Below, piece after piece: positions 46,375-56,177 of a stretch of DNA of 64,000 bases. Under the pieces are notes generated by a model. That model did not search any database and was not told where the DNA came from. It worked only from the letters and a program-made list of their open reading frames with translations. The position numbers were made by a program, and so were the translations under genes. Numbering within the stretch: the first letter of the stretch is position 1; every line of letters begins with the position of its first letter. Source of the DNA: Rhodobacter sp. (GTDB lineage: Bacteria > Pseudomonadota > Alphaproteobacteria > Rhodobacterales > Rhodobacteraceae); NCBI GenBank assembly GCA_027484985.1, contig JAIXRW010000018.1, forward strand, positions 1 through 64,000. The letters run 5' to 3'.

Positions 46375-47823
46375 ATGACAAAACCCGCCTTCCGCTTTGA
46401 CAACAGCTATGTGCGGGCGCTGGGCGGCACCTGTCTTGCCACCCCGCCCGATCCCGCGCCTGCCCCGCGCATGGTGATCTATAACCACGCGCTCGCGGCA
46501 CGTCTGGGCGTCACCCTGACCGAAGCCGAAGCCGCCCGCCAACTGTCCGGCGCCGCACTGCCCGACGGGGCCGAACCCGTGGCGCAGGCCTATGCCGGCC
46601 ACCAGTTCGGCGGCTTCTCGCCGCAACTGGGCGATGGACGCGCCCATCTCTTGGGCGAATGTATCGCCCCCGACGGCAGCCGCCACGACATCGCGCTGAA
46701 AGGGTCGGGCCGTACCCCGTTTTCGCGCGGCGGCGATGGCAAGGCCGCCCTTGGCCCCATGCTGCGCGAATACCTGATGGGCGAGGCGATGCATGCCCTC
46801 GGCATCCCCACCACCCGCGCCCTTGCCGTGGTGGCGACCGGCGAAACCATCCTGCGCGACGGCCCGCTTCCCGGCGCCGTGCTGACCCGCATCGCCGCCA
46901 GCCATATCCGCGTCGGCACCTTCCAGTTCTTCTCGGCCCGCAACGATACCGAAACCCTGCGCGCCCTGACCGGCTATACCATCGCCCGCCATTACCCCGC
47001 CTGCGCCGATGCCGAAAGCCCCGCCCTTGCCCTGTTCGATGCGGTCACCGCCGCGCAGGCCCGCCTGATCGCACAATGGATGGGGGTGGGCTTCATCCAT
47101 GGCGTGATGAACACCGACAACATGGCCCTCTCGGGCGAAACCATCGATTACGGCCCCTGCGCCTTTATGGATGCCTATGCACCCGGCACCGTGTTTTCCT
47201 CGATCGACCATGGCGGGCGCTATGCCTATGCCAACCAGCCGCTGATCCTCGGCTGGAACCTCGCCCGTCTGGCCGAGGCGCTGCTGCCCCTGTTCGATCC
47301 CGATGCCGACCGCGCCGTCGATCTGGCCAATGCCCGCCTTGGCACGATTGCCGGCCGCTACCGCGCCGAATGGCTGGCGGTGATGCGCGGCAAACTGGCG
47401 CTCGACGGCACCGCCGCAGCCGCTGCGGACGATGCCGCCCTGTGCGACGACCTCCTCGCCGCGATGGAGGGGCAAGGCGCCGACTGGACGCTGACCTACC
47501 GCCGCCTTGCCGATGCCACCCTTACGGGGCAGGACGGCGCGGTCCTGCCGCTCTTCACCGATCCCGCCGCCATGCGCGACTGGCTGCCCCGCTGGCGCGC
47601 CCGCCTTGGCCCCGATGCGCCCGCCCGCCTGCGCGCCGCCAATCCGGCCGTCATCCCCCGCAACCATCAGGTCGAAGCCGCCCTTGCCGCCGCCACCGCG
47701 GGCGACATGGCCCCCTTCCTCGCGCTGCTGCGCGCCGTGACCGCCCCCTATACCGAACAGCCGGCCTATCTGCTGCCCGCCCCCGCAGGCTTTGGCCGCC
47801 ACGTCACCTATTGCGGCACCTGA
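46375..47823 (+). CDS. selO: SelO family protein adenylyltransferase (YdiU)
   Basis: A 482-residue SelO pseudokinase. Signatures are YAGHQFGGFSPQLGDGRA near 68-86, LKGSGRTPFSRGGDG near 105-119, the ATP-binding PMLREY region near 125, and GVMNTDNM near 242 with the catalytic/metal Asn-Asp. SelO transfers AMP from ATP to Ser/Thr/Tyr of redox proteins. The C-terminal Sec/Cys found in eukaryotic SelO is represented by YCGT at the end (Cys present). The ATG at 46375 gives the normal start. Confidence 0.93.
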   Translation: MTKPAFRFDNSYVRALGGTCLATPPDPAPAPRMVIYNHALAARLGVTLTEAEAARQLSGAALPDGAEPVAQAYAGHQFGGFSPQLGDGRAHLLGECIAPDGSRHDIALKGSGRTPFSRGGDGKAALGPMLREYLMGEAMHALGIPTTRALAVVATGETILRDGPLPGAVLTRIAASHIRVGTFQFFSARNDTETLRALTGYTIARHYPACADAESPALALFDAVTAAQARLIAQWMGVGFIHGVMNTDNMALSGETIDYGPCAFMDAYAPGTVFSSIDHGGRYAYANQPLILGWNLARLAEALLPLFDPDADRAVDLANARLGTIAGRYRAEWLAVMRGKLALDGTAAAAADDAALCDDLLAAMEGQGADWTLTYRRLADATLTGQDGAVLPLFTDPAAMRDWLPRWRARLGPDAPARLRAANPAVIPRNHQVEAALAAATAGDMAPFLALLRAVTAPYTEQPAYLLPAPAGFGRHVTYCGT

Positions 47824-47884
47824 CGCGCCGCGCCCGCCCGCCCGCCGCATTGACCCCGCCCTTGCCCGCGTGCATCCTGCCCCC

Positions 47885-48445
47885 ATGGACCAGCGCAGCG
47901 ACATCCACGAACGCCTTGCCGTCTCCTTGCGCGAAACACGCAAGGCACGCGGCCTCTCGCTTGACGCGGTGGCCAAGCTGTCAGGCGTCTCGCGTTCGAT
48001 GGTCAGCCAGATCGAACGCGGCGAAAGCAGCCCCACGGTCGCCACGCTGTGGAACCTGACACAGGCGCTGCAAGTCGATTTCGCTGGCCTGCTCGAGGGC
48101 AAACCCGCCCCCGCCATCACCGTCACCCGCGCCGGCGCCGCCCCCGTCATCGCCGGTCGGGGCGAAGGCGTGACCATCCGCATCCTGTCCCCCGCCGAAT
48201 CCGTCGGCACGCACGAGGTTTATGACCTTGCCTTCGCCGCAGGCGGCGCGCTCGTCTCGGCCCCGCATTCGGCAGGTTGCCGCGAACATCTGACGGTGAT
48301 CGAGGGCGCGCTGTCGCTGCAATCGGGCGACGATACCGAACGGCTTGGCGCGGGTGATGTGGCCCGCTACGCCGCCGACCGCCCCCATGCCATCCGCGCC
48401 GAGGGCGGGGCGGCACGGGCGATCCTGATCGTGCAGGACAGCTAG
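47885..48445 (+). CDS. XRE-family regulator with cupin sensor domain
   Basis: A 186-residue regulator. Residues 8-65 form a lambda-repressor-like HTH (LSLDAVAKLSGVSRSMVSQIERGESSPTV) and residues 110-185 a small cupin (HLTVIEGALSLQSGDDTERLGAGDVARY). This group regulates amino acid, polyamine or related metabolism in response to a ligand in the cupin. The neighbouring kbl-tdh genes downstream are possible targets. The ATG at 47885 is used. A repeat element follows. Confidence 0.85.
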   Translation: MDQRSDIHERLAVSLRETRKARGLSLDAVAKLSGVSRSMVSQIERGESSPTVATLWNLTQALQVDFAGLLEGKPAPAITVTRAGAAPVIAGRGEGVTIRILSPAESVGTHEVYDLAFAAGGALVSAPHSAGCREHLTVIEGALSLQSGDDTERLGAGDVARYAADRPHAIRAEGGAARAILIVQDS

Positions 48446-48454
48446 AAGAAAGAC

Positions 48455-48531
48455 GAGTATTTGGGCAAGGATGAAGCCGCTGCCCTTTCACCTTTGCCCA
48501 AATACTCCGGGGGTTCGGGGGCTGGCCCCCG
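48455..48531. repeat. intergenic REP-like element
   Basis: GAGTATTTGGGCAAGG (48455-48470) pairs with CCTTTGCCCAAATACTC (48491-48507, one extra T), then TCGGGGGC-TG-GCCCCCGA follows at about 48514-48531. It is the same family as the elements at 9657, 13061, 17831, 56089 and 62818. Confidence 0.82.
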
Positions 48532-48625
48532 ATGGCCCCATCCGCTTTGACGGAAAAGCCATCCGCTATATTGACGCGCCGCTCCGGTTGTGCCAGATTT
48601 CCGTAAAAGCGGAGGGCTTTCTGTC

Positions 48626-49816
48626 ATGGCAGACAAAGCGGCGTTTCTGACCCACCTTTCCACCACCCTCGCCGGCATCGATGCCGAAGGCCTGTTCAAG
48701 CGCGAACGCCTGATCGGCGGGGCGCAGGGCACCCGCGTCACCATGGCCGGGCGCGAGATGCTGAACCTGTGCGCCAACAACTACCTCGGCCTTGCCGATG
48801 ATCCCCGCCTTGTCGCCGCCGCCACGCAGGCCATGGCGGATCACGGCTATGGCATGGCCAGCGTCCGCTTCATCTGCGGCACGCAAGACCTGCACCGCCG
48901 CCTCGAACAGCGCCTTGCCGCCTATCTGGGCAGCGAGGATTCGATCCTCTTCGCCGCCTGTTTCGATGCCAATGGCGGCCTGTTCGAACCGCTGCTCGGC
49001 CCCGAGGATGCGATCATCTCCGACAGCCTCAACCATGCCAGCATCATCGACGGCATCCGCCTGTGCAAGGCGCGGCGCTACCGCTATGCCAATTCCGACA
49101 TGGCCGATCTGGAAACCCAGCTGCGCACCGCCCGCGCCGATGGCGCCCGCTTCCTGATGGTCGCCACCGATGGCGTCTTTTCGATGGATGGCTATCTGGC
49201 CAGACTGCCCGACATCACCGCACTGGCCGACCGTTACGGCGCCCTCGTCATGGTGGATGATTGCCACGCCACCGGCTTCATGGGCCCGCAAGGGCGCGGC
49301 ACGCCCGCCCATTTCGGCGTCAGGGCCGATATCCTGACCGGCACGCTGGGCAAGGCGCTGGGCGGGGCGCTCGGGGGCTATGTCGCCGGTCCGCAACCCG
49401 TGATCGACCTGCTGCGCCAAAGGGCGCGGCCCTATCTGTTCTCGAACGCCCTGCCGCCCGCCGTGGTGGGGGCGGGCCTTGCCGCGCTCGACATCGTCGA
49501 AGCCGCCGATGACCTGCGCGCCCGCCTGTTCGACAATGCCGCTTATTGGCGCGCGGGTCTTGCCGATGCGGGCTTTACCCTGCTGCCGGGCGAACATCCC
49601 ATCATCCCCGTCATGCTAGGCGAGGCGGCGCTGGCCCAGCGCATGGCGGCCGACCTTGCACTGCGCGGCGTGCATGTGGCGGGCTTTTTCTTTCCCGTCG
49701 TGCCACGGGGCGGGGCGCGCATCCGCACCCAGATGAATGCCCGTCTCACGCGCGATGACCTTGATTTCGGCCTTGCCGCGTTCCGCGCGGCGGGCAAAGC
49801 GGTGGGGGTGATCTGA
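48626..49816 (+). CDS. kbl: glycine C-acetyltransferase (2-amino-3-ketobutyrate CoA ligase)
   Basis: A 396-residue PLP enzyme of the alpha-oxoamine synthase family. Seen are [11 protein letters not shown] near 50, the [10 protein letters not shown] segment near 210 and the PLP lysine in [11 protein letters not shown] near 240. It cleaves 2-amino-3-ketobutyrate with CoA to glycine and acetyl-CoA, the second step of threonine breakdown. The tdh gene starts two bases after its stop. The ATG at 48626 has GGAGG about 11 bases upstream. Confidence 0.95.
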   Translation: MADKAAFLTHLSTTLAGIDAEGLFKRERLIGGAQGTRVTMAGREMLNLCANNYLGLADDPRLVAAATQAMADHGYGMASVRFICGTQDLHRRLEQRLAAYLGSEDSILFAACFDANGGLFEPLLGPEDAIISDSLNHASIIDGIRLCKARRYRYANSDMADLETQLRTARADGARFLMVATDGVFSMDGYLARLPDITALADRYGALVMVDDCHATGFMGPQGRGTPAHFGVRADILTGTLGKALGGALGGYVAGPQPVIDLLRQRARPYLFSNALPPAVVGAGLAALDIVEAADDLRARLFDNAAYWRAGLADAGFTLLPGEHPIIPVMLGEAALAQRMAADLALRGVHVAGFFFPVVPRGGARIRTQMNARLTRDDLDFGLAAFRAAGKAVGVI

Positions 49817-49817
49817 C

Positions 49818-50855
49818 ATGACCAACGGAATGAAGGCCCTCGTCAAGGCCCGCCCCGAACCGGGGCTGTGGATGGAACACCGCCCCCTGCCCGAAATCGG
49901 CCCTGATGATGTGCTGATCCGCATCCGCAAGACCGGCATCTGCGGCACCGACATCCACATCTGGAACTGGGATGACTGGGCCGCCCGCACCGTTCCCGTG
50001 CCCCTTGTCACCGGCCACGAATTTGCCGGCGAGATTGTCGAGATCGGGCGCAATGTCGAAGGCCTGTCCATTGGCCAGCGCTGTTCGGGCGAAGGCCATC
50101 TGATCGGGCGCCAGTCGCGCCAAAGCCGTGCGGGCAAATTCCACCTCGACCCCGCAACCCGCGGCATCGGTGTGAACGAACCGGGCGCCTTTGCCGAATA
50201 TCTGCGCCTGCCCGCCTTCAACGTCGTCCCCCTGCCCGACAGCATCGATGATGAAATCGGCGCCATCCTCGATCCTTTGGGCAATGCCGTGCATACCGCG
50301 CTGTCCTTCGATCTGGTGGGCGAGGATGTGCTGATCACCGGCGCAGGCCCCATCGGCATCATGGCGGCCGCCGTCGCCCGCCATGTCGGCGCGCGCCATG
50401 TCGTCATCACCGATGTGAACCCCGCGCGGCTCGACCTGGCCGCCCGCGTGGCCGATGTCACCCCCGTCAACGTGGCGACCGAAGACCTTGCCGCCGTCAA
50501 GGCGCGGCTGCGCATGACCGAAGGCTTCGATGTCGGCATGGAAATGTCGGGCGCCCAGCCCGCGCTCGACCAGATGGTCGAGGCCATGGTGATGGGCGGG
50601 CGCATCGCCATGCTCGGCATCCCCCCCGGCAAAAGCCCGGTCGATTGGAGCCGCATCGTCTTCAAGGCCATCACCATCAAGGGCGTCTATGGCCGCGAGA
50701 TCTTCGAGACATGGTACAAGATGATCGCCATGCTGGAAAACGGCCTGAACATCCGCCCCGTCATCACCCACCGCTTCGCCGTGGATGATTTCGCGCAGGG
50801 CTTTTCGGCCATGCGGTCGGGCCAGTCGGGCAAGGTCGTGCTCGACTGGGGCTGA
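49818..50855 (+). CDS. tdh: L-threonine 3-dehydrogenase, without structural zinc cysteines
   Basis: A 345-residue medium-chain dehydrogenase that oxidises threonine to 2-amino-3-ketobutyrate. The catalytic zinc site is intact ([10 protein letters not shown] and GHEFAG), as is the NAD motif ([11 protein letters not shown]). The structural zinc loop, normally four cysteines (as in CGHCRNC...C), here reads [15 protein letters not shown], with all four replaced. The directly preceding kbl fixes the function. The ATG at 49818 is two bases after the kbl stop. Confidence 0.95.
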   Translation: MTNGMKALVKARPEPGLWMEHRPLPEIGPDDVLIRIRKTGICGTDIHIWNWDDWAARTVPVPLVTGHEFAGEIVEIGRNVEGLSIGQRCSGEGHLIGRQSRQSRAGKFHLDPATRGIGVNEPGAFAEYLRLPAFNVVPLPDSIDDEIGAILDPLGNAVHTALSFDLVGEDVLITGAGPIGIMAAAVARHVGARHVVITDVNPARLDLAARVADVTPVNVATEDLAAVKARLRMTEGFDVGMEMSGAQPALDQMVEAMVMGGRIAMLGIPPGKSPVDWSRIVFKAITIKGVYGREIFETWYKMIAMLENGLNIRPVITHRFAVDDFAQGFSAMRSGQSGKVVLDWG

Positions 50856-51058
50856 TCCATGCCGCAGCGCGGCAGGGCGGCGCATGGGGCCGACCGGAAC
50901 GATATTCGCTCCCGCGACTCGGACCCCCCGCCTTGCCAAAACGCCATTCGCGGTTTTCCGCCGAACCGGAACGATGTTCTGCCACCGCGCCGAAAATCGG
51001 AACCCTCCCCTTGGGCGTCCGCGCTATTGTCTCCCCACGGTAACAGGAGCGCACTGCC

Positions 51059-51232
51059 ATGCGAACTGCCATACGCAAAGCCACCCATTCCGGCCCGCAT
51101 CAGGGCCTTTTGCCCGCGAACTGGGCCCCGCTGACCCTGTTCGCGCTGGCCTATATCGCGATTCTGTGCGTGCTTTTCGCGCCCGAGGGGTTCTTTACCC
51201 AAAGCACCCCGCCCGTGACAGCGGGCGAATGA
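51059..51232 (+). CDS. short single-span membrane protein
   Basis: A 57-residue protein: a polar N terminus, one hydrophobic helix (LTLFALAYIAILCVLFA) and a short tail ending in TPPVTAGE. AGGAG lies nine bases before the ATG at 51059. No homologue is recognised. The convergent aldo/keto reductase gene ends four bases after its stop. Confidence 0.55.
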   Translation: MRTAIRKATHSGPHQGLLPANWAPLTLFALAYIAILCVLFAPEGFFTQSTPPVTAGE

Positions 51233-51235
51233 TCC

Positions 51236-52216
51236 CTAGCTGTGCCCCGCCACCGCGTGGGGCACATAGGGCGCTTCCAACCGCGCCACCTGTGCGGCGG
51301 TCAGGTCCAGCGACAACCCGTCCAGCGCGTCGGTCAACTGCGCCATCCGGCTGACCCCGATGATCGGCGCCGCCACACCCGCCTTGCCCCGCACCCATGC
51401 CAGCGCCACCTGCGCCATGCTGCGCCCCGTCTCGGCCGCCACTTCGGCAACCGCGTCAACCACCTTGCGGTCGGCCGCCTCGCTGCGGTCATACAGCACC
51501 CGCATATAGGCATCGCTGCCCGCCCGCTCCGTCACCGCGCCCCATGGCCGCGCCAGCCGCCCCCGCGCGATGGGCGACCACGGGATCAACCCCACCCCCT
51601 GATCGCGGCACAGCGGCACCATCTCGCGCTCTTCCTCGCGGTAGATCAGATTGATCTGGTTCTGCATGCTGATGAACGGCGTCCAGCCATTGGCCCGCGC
51701 CACCGCCTGCGCCTTGGCGAATTGCCACGCGAACATCGAGGATGCCCCCAGATACCGCGCCTTGCCCGCCCGCACCACATCATGCAGCGCCTGCATCGTT
51801 TCCTCGATCGGCGTGTCGTAATCCCAGCGGTGAATCTGGTACAGGTCCACATGGTCGGTCTTCAGCCGCCGCAGGCTCGCATCGATATTGTGCAGGATGG
51901 CGCGGCGCGACAGCCCCTTCATATGCGGCTCTGCCAGCATCTCGCCATGCACCTTGGTGGCCAGCACGATCTCGTCGCGCCGCGCGATGGTCCACAGATA
52001 GTCGCCCAGTATCTCTTCCGACGACCCGTCGGAATAGACATTGGCCGTATCCAGAAAGGTGATCCCCGCCTCGACCGCAGCCCTGATCAGGGGGCGGCTT
52101 TCTTCGGGCGGCAGCGTCCACGGATGCCCGCCCCGCGCCGGTTCGCCATAGGTCATGCAGCCCAGACACAGCTCTGACACCTGCAACCCCGACGCGCCCA
52201 ACCGTTTCATCCGCAT
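51236..52216 (-). CDS. aldo/keto reductase
   Basis: A 326-residue AKR with the full catalytic set: D and Y in FLDTANVYSDGSSE near 48, the Lys in LATKVHG near 78 and the His in YQIHRWD near 117. It resembles the YajO/Kv-beta-like group. The ATG at 52216 has GGGAGGGG six bases before it; the frame upstream is noise. NADPH-dependent carbonyl reduction; substrate unknown. Confidence 0.9.
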   Translation of the reverse strand: MRMKRLGASGLQVSELCLGCMTYGEPARGGHPWTLPPEESRPLIRAAVEAGITFLDTANVYSDGSSEEILGDYLWTIARRDEIVLATKVHGEMLAEPHMKGLSRRAILHNIDASLRRLKTDHVDLYQIHRWDYDTPIEETMQALHDVVRAGKARYLGASSMFAWQFAKAQAVARANGWTPFISMQNQINLIYREEEREMVPLCRDQGVGLIPWSPIARGRLARPWGAVTERAGSDAYMRVLYDRSEAADRKVVDAVAEVAAETGRSMAQVALAWVRGKAGVAAPIIGVSRMAQLTDALDGLSLDLTAAQVARLEAPYVPHAVAGHS

Positions 52217-52330
52217 GGCGAACCCCTCCCATTTGCCACACCAGCCTATCCCCTTGCCCCATCGGCGCAAGCCCCGCTTGCCGCACCCCGCGCCCTCGTC
52301 TAATCAGGGGGGCAACCACACAGGCGACCC

Positions 52331-53116
52331 ATGCGAATTCTCATCACCAATGACGACGGCATCAACGCTCCGGGGCTTCAGGTCCTTGAAGAAATCGCCC
52401 ATGCCATCGCCGGTGACACGGGCGAGGTGTGGGTCGTCGCCCCCGCCTTCGAACAATCGGGCGTGGGGCATTGCATCAGCTATACCCACCCGATGATGAT
52501 CATGAAGCTGGCCCCCCGCCGCTATGCCGCCGAGGGCAGCCCCGCCGATTGCGTGCTGGCGGGCCTTTATGACGTGCTGGATGGCGCCCGCCCCGATCTG
52601 GTGCTCTCGGGCGTGAACCGCGGCAACAACTCGGCCGAAAACGCGCTTTACTCCGGCACCATCGGCGGCGCGATGGAGGCGGCATTGCAAGGCATCCCCG
52701 CCATCGCGCTGTCGCAATTCTTCGGCCCCGAAATGGACGGCATGGCCGACCCGTTCGAAGCCGCCCGCATCCACGGCCCGAAACTGGTGCGCGACCTGCT
52801 CGATCACGGCATCTGGACCAATGACGATTACCGCACCTTCTACAACGTGAACTTTCCGCCACTGCCCGCCGCCCGCGTCAAAGGCACCCGCGTCGCGGCG
52901 CAGGGCTTCCGCCGCGATACCGGCTTTCGCGTGGAACCGCACCAGTCGCCATCGGGGCGCAAATTCCTCTGGGTCAAGGGCGGCCCCCAGCAAACCCCCA
53001 CCCTGCCCGGCACCGATGCGGCCGTGAACCTCGAAGGGTTCATTTCCGTCACCCCCATGCGCGCCGACCTGACAGCGCATGACCTGCTGGCCGATCTGGC
53101 GGCGCGGCTCAAGTGA
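52331..53116 (+). CDS. surE: 5'/3'-nucleotidase SurE
   Basis: A 261-residue SurE with the metal-binding TNDDG at 6-10, [14 protein letters not shown] near 37 and [18 protein letters not shown] near 94-111. It removes phosphate from nucleotides. The next gene, pcm, overlaps its stop by four bases. The surE-pcm-nlpD order is a classic stationary-phase/stress arrangement. Confidence 0.96.
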   Translation: MRILITNDDGINAPGLQVLEEIAHAIAGDTGEVWVVAPAFEQSGVGHCISYTHPMMIMKLAPRRYAAEGSPADCVLAGLYDVLDGARPDLVLSGVNRGNNSAENALYSGTIGGAMEAALQGIPAIALSQFFGPEMDGMADPFEAARIHGPKLVRDLLDHGIWTNDDYRTFYNVNFPPLPAARVKGTRVAAQGFRRDTGFRVEPHQSPSGRKFLWVKGGPQQTPTLPGTDAAVNLEGFISVTPMRADLTAHDLLADLAARLK

Positions 53117-53784
53117 CAGGGGGGGCCGGAGACTTCGACGAAGAAGGCTCCGTTGCCGAACGCAAGATGCGCTTTCTCTTTGCCCTCCGCTCGCGTGGCG
53201 TGACCGATCACCGCGTCCTGTCTGCCATGGAACAGACCGACCGCGGCCTCTTCGTGCGCGGCGTCTTTGCCGACCGCGCCTATGAAGACATGCCCCTGCC
53301 CATCGCCTGCGGCCAGACCATCAGCCAACCCTCCATCGTGGGGCTGATGACACAGGCGCTCGACGTGCAGCCCCGCGACAAGGTGCTCGAAGTGGGCACA
53401 GGCTCGGGCTATCAGGCCGCGATCCTGTCGCACCTCGCCCGCCGCGTCTATACGGTTGACCGCCACCGCCGACTGGTGCGCGAAGCCTCCGACCTGTTTG
53501 CCGCGCTCGATCTGACCAACATCACCGCCATCACCTCGGATGGCAGCTTCGGCCTGCCCGATCAGGCCCCCTTCGACCGGATCATCGTCACCGCCGCCGC
53601 CGAAGACCCCCCCAGCCCGCTCTTGGCGCAACTCAAGGTTGGCGGTATCATGGTGCTTCCCGTGGGCCAATCCGATACGGTCCAAAGCCTGATCAAGGTC
53701 ACGCGGCACGAAAGGGGCTTCGATTACGAAGAATTGCGCCCTGTGCGCTTCGTGCCGCTGGTCGAAGGTCTGGGCATGGAATAA
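53113..53784 (+). CDS. pcm: protein-L-isoaspartate O-methyltransferase
   Basis: A 223-residue methyltransferase that repairs isoaspartate in damaged proteins. Motifs are [15 protein letters not shown] near 69, [16 protein letters not shown] near 93 (SAM binding) and [11 protein letters not shown] near 160. A GTG start at 53113 overlaps the surE stop. It is 71 bases ahead of the nlpD-like gene. Confidence 0.95.
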   Translation: MTGGAGDFDEEGSVAERKMRFLFALRSRGVTDHRVLSAMEQTDRGLFVRGVFADRAYEDMPLPIACGQTISQPSIVGLMTQALDVQPRDKVLEVGTGSGYQAAILSHLARRVYTVDRHRRLVREASDLFAALDLTNITAITSDGSFGLPDQAPFDRIIVTAAAEDPPSPLLAQLKVGGIMVLPVGQSDTVQSLIKVTRHERGFDYEELRPVRFVPLVEGLGME

Positions 53785-53855
53785 TGTCCCGCGCCGGGAA
53801 TGAATGACGAACCGACAAGGCCGGGATCAACCCCGCCGCTACAAAGGGCAGAGCA

Positions 53856-55142
53856 ATGACGCAACCGACACCGCGCAGCTTCCGCACCATGGCCCTGATG
53901 CTGGGTACCTGCACCTCGCTGGCCGCCTGTGGCGGCGCGGCCCCCCGACTGGACTCGCTCGACTGGGATCTGCGCGGCGGCAACGCCATGACAACGCGCG
54001 ATGCCGCCCTTGGCGCCAGCGCGGCCCGCCCCGCCCCCGATGCGCGCGGCGTCATCTCCTATCCCACCTATCAGGTCGCCGTCGCCCGCCGCGGCGACAC
54101 ACCCTCCAGCGTGGCGGCCCGCGTCGGCCTGTCGGGCCCCGAACTTGCCAGCTACAACGCCATCGACCCCAACGCCCCCCTGCGCGAGGGCGAGGTGCTG
54201 GCCCTGCCGCGCCGCGTCGCGGATGGCGCGGCCGGTTTCGCCCCCGGCACCGCCATCAGCGGCGGCACCGTCGCCAGCGCGCCGCTGGCCAGCCCCGGCA
54301 TGGCAACGCCCGGTTCGGTCGATGTCTCGGCCATCGCCACCACCGCGCTTGACCGCGTGGAACCGGCCCAGACCATCGCCGCAGCCCCCGCACCCGCACC
54401 CGCCGCAGCCCCCGCGCCCGCCGCCTCCAATTCCGCCGCATCCAATCCCGATGCCCCGACCCGCCATCAGGTCAAGCGCGGCGAAACCGCCTTCTCGATC
54501 GCCCGCACCTATAACGTCTCGGCCCGCGCGCTGGCCGATTGGAACGGCCTCGGCCCCGATCTCGACGTGCGCGAAGGCCAGTATCTGATGATCCCCACGC
54601 CCTCGGGCGCCCCGCCCCAAGCCGCCCCCGCCCCCGTGGCCGATACCGCCGCACCGGGCCAGGGCTCGCCCACGCCCACCCCACCCTCGGCCAAGGAACC
54701 CCTGCCTGCCGAACAGCCCAAAACCGCCGCCGAAGTGGCGCAAGAGGCTCCGCCCTCGCCCGATCTTGGCGCCAGCCGGACCGCGGCCTCCTCGGCGCAG
54801 TTCGTCATGCCGGTCTCGGGCAACATCATCCGCCCCTATGCCCCGAAAAAGAACGAAGGCATCGACATCGCCGCCCCCGCAGGCACGCCGGTCAAGGCCG
54901 CCGATGCGGGCACCGTCGCCGCCATCACCCAGGATACCGAACAGACCCCCATCATCGTCATCCGCCATGCGGGCGGGCTGTTGACCGTCTATGCCGGTGT
55001 CGCGGGCATCACGGTCAAAAAGGGCGACAAGATCAGCCGCGGCCAGACCATCGCCACCGTCCGCTCGGGCAATCCCGCCTTCCTGCATTTCGAGGTGCGG
55101 CGCGGTGTCGATAGCACCGACCCGATGCCCTATCTGCAATAA
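53856..55142 (+). CDS. nlpD: NlpD-like LysM/LytM lipoprotein
   Basis: A 428-residue lipoprotein. The signal peptide ends in lipobox LAAC. Two LysM domains follow (YQVAVARRGDTPSS... near 70; HQVKRGETAFSIARTY near 205), with Pro/Ala-rich linkers, then a LytM (M23) domain (GIDIAAPAGTPVKAADAG...LHFEVRR). The LytM domain lacks the zinc ligands (no HxxxD; TVYAGVAG where active enzymes have YxH), so it is an activator of amidases, not an enzyme. It completes the surE-pcm-nlpD set. Confidence 0.92.
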   Translation: MTQPTPRSFRTMALMLGTCTSLAACGGAAPRLDSLDWDLRGGNAMTTRDAALGASAARPAPDARGVISYPTYQVAVARRGDTPSSVAARVGLSGPELASYNAIDPNAPLREGEVLALPRRVADGAAGFAPGTAISGGTVASAPLASPGMATPGSVDVSAIATTALDRVEPAQTIAAAPAPAPAAAPAPAASNSAASNPDAPTRHQVKRGETAFSIARTYNVSARALADWNGLGPDLDVREGQYLMIPTPSGAPPQAAPAPVADTAAPGQGSPTPTPPSAKEPLPAEQPKTAAEVAQEAPPSPDLGASRTAASSAQFVMPVSGNIIRPYAPKKNEGIDIAAPAGTPVKAADAGTVAAITQDTEQTPIIVIRHAGGLLTVYAGVAGITVKKGDKISRGQTIATVRSGNPAFLHFEVRRGVDSTDPMPYLQ

Positions 55143-55187
55143 CCCTTCCGCGCGGGCTTGCGCGGCTTTGTTGTCACAAGTGAACCC

Positions 55188-56015
55188 ATGTCCAAGAAAT
55201 CCAGCGCCCGCAAGCCCGCCGCAAAACCGGCCCCGCGCCCTGTGCCGAAACCCGCAGCCACCCCGGCCAAAACCGCAGCACCGCCCGCAGCGCCGCCCCC
55301 GGTCGCCGCCGCCGCCGCCCCGCCCGAACCGGCCGCCGCCGCCCTCCCCATCGTCGCCCGCCTGCACGGGGTCGAGGTTCCTGCCGCCCCGCATCTGGGG
55401 CCGGGCATGATCACCTCGCTCAACGAAAACCGCTATGAACGCAATGAAATAGCCTGCGGTCTTGCCGCAATACATCAAGGCGCCCGCATCCTTGAACTTG
55501 GCGCCGGCGCAGGCGTGGTCGGCGCTGTTCTCGCCCGCAACCTCGCCCCCGCCGCCCTTTTGTCGGTCGAGGCGAACCCCGCCCTCATCCCCCATATCGC
55601 GGCGCTGCATGCCCATAACGGCCTGTCGGATGCCATCACCCTGCGCCATGGCGTGGTGCTCAGCGCGCCCGACGCCCCCGCCAGCATCGATTTCTTCGTG
55701 ATGGGCAATTTCCTCGGCTCGGGCCTTGCCTCGCGCAAACCCGACCGCGCCCAGACCGTCACGGTGCCGGTGATCCGCTTTGACGACATCCGCCGCGATT
55801 TCGCCCCCGACGCCATCATGATGGATATCGAAGGCGGCGAGCTTGACCTCTTGCGCCATGCCGACCTGTCCGGCATCCGCGTCCTCGTGGCCGAATTCCA
55901 CCGCGATCTCTATGGCCGCGACGGCATGCAGGAATGTCGCCGCCTGCTCACCGCCCAGGGCCTGACCCTGGACGAAACGCTCAGCCGCCCCGGCGTGCAT
56001 GTCTGGCGGCGCTAA
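55188..56015 (+). CDS. FkbM-family methyltransferase with Ala/Pro/Lys-rich N terminus
   Basis: A 275-residue protein. Residues 1-60 are a low-complexity Ala/Pro/Lys segment (KKSSARKPAAKPAPRP...). Residues 85-270 form an FkbM methyltransferase with ILELGAGAGVVGAVLA (SAM binding), an acidic VEANP after it, and the FkbM feature MMDIEGGELDLLRHADL near 213. The substrate is probably a sugar or lipid hydroxyl, but this is not determined. The start at 55188 is chosen; the ORF could begin 30 bases earlier. Confidence 0.82.
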   Translation: MSKKSSARKPAAKPAPRPVPKPAATPAKTAAPPAAPPPVAAAAAPPEPAAAALPIVARLHGVEVPAAPHLGPGMITSLNENRYERNEIACGLAAIHQGARILELGAGAGVVGAVLARNLAPAALLSVEANPALIPHIAALHAHNGLSDAITLRHGVVLSAPDAPASIDFFVMGNFLGSGLASRKPDRAQTVTVPVIRFDDIRRDFAPDAIMMDIEGGELDLLRHADLSGIRVLVAEFHRDLYGRDGMQECRRLLTAQGLTLDETLSRPGVHVWRR

Positions 56016-56088
56016 CCGCGCCCCGCCGCCACGCGCAGATCAACCGGCCCTTCGCGCCGCGGCTTTCGCCACACGCGACCCCCGTCCC

Positions 56089-56158
56089 TTTCATACTCGC
56101 CCAAATATCCCGGGGGGAAATCGGCCAAGGGCCGATTGGGGGGCTGGCCCCCCCCCTT
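56089..56158. repeat. intergenic REP-like element
   Basis: TTTCATACTCGCCCAAATATCCCGG, then AATCGGCC-AAG-GGCCGATT (hairpin) and GGGGGGC-TGG-CCCCCC. It nearly repeats 17860-17925 but lacks the left inverted arm. Confidence 0.8.
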
Positions 56159-56177
56159 GGGCTGGTGCGCCGGGGCG

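Noticed and set aside
53724-56000. A 758-codon Gly-rich minus-strand frame
   Set aside because: It lies opposite nlpD and the FkbM gene, whose domains are clear; the Gly-rich text is the complement of Pro/Ala linkers.
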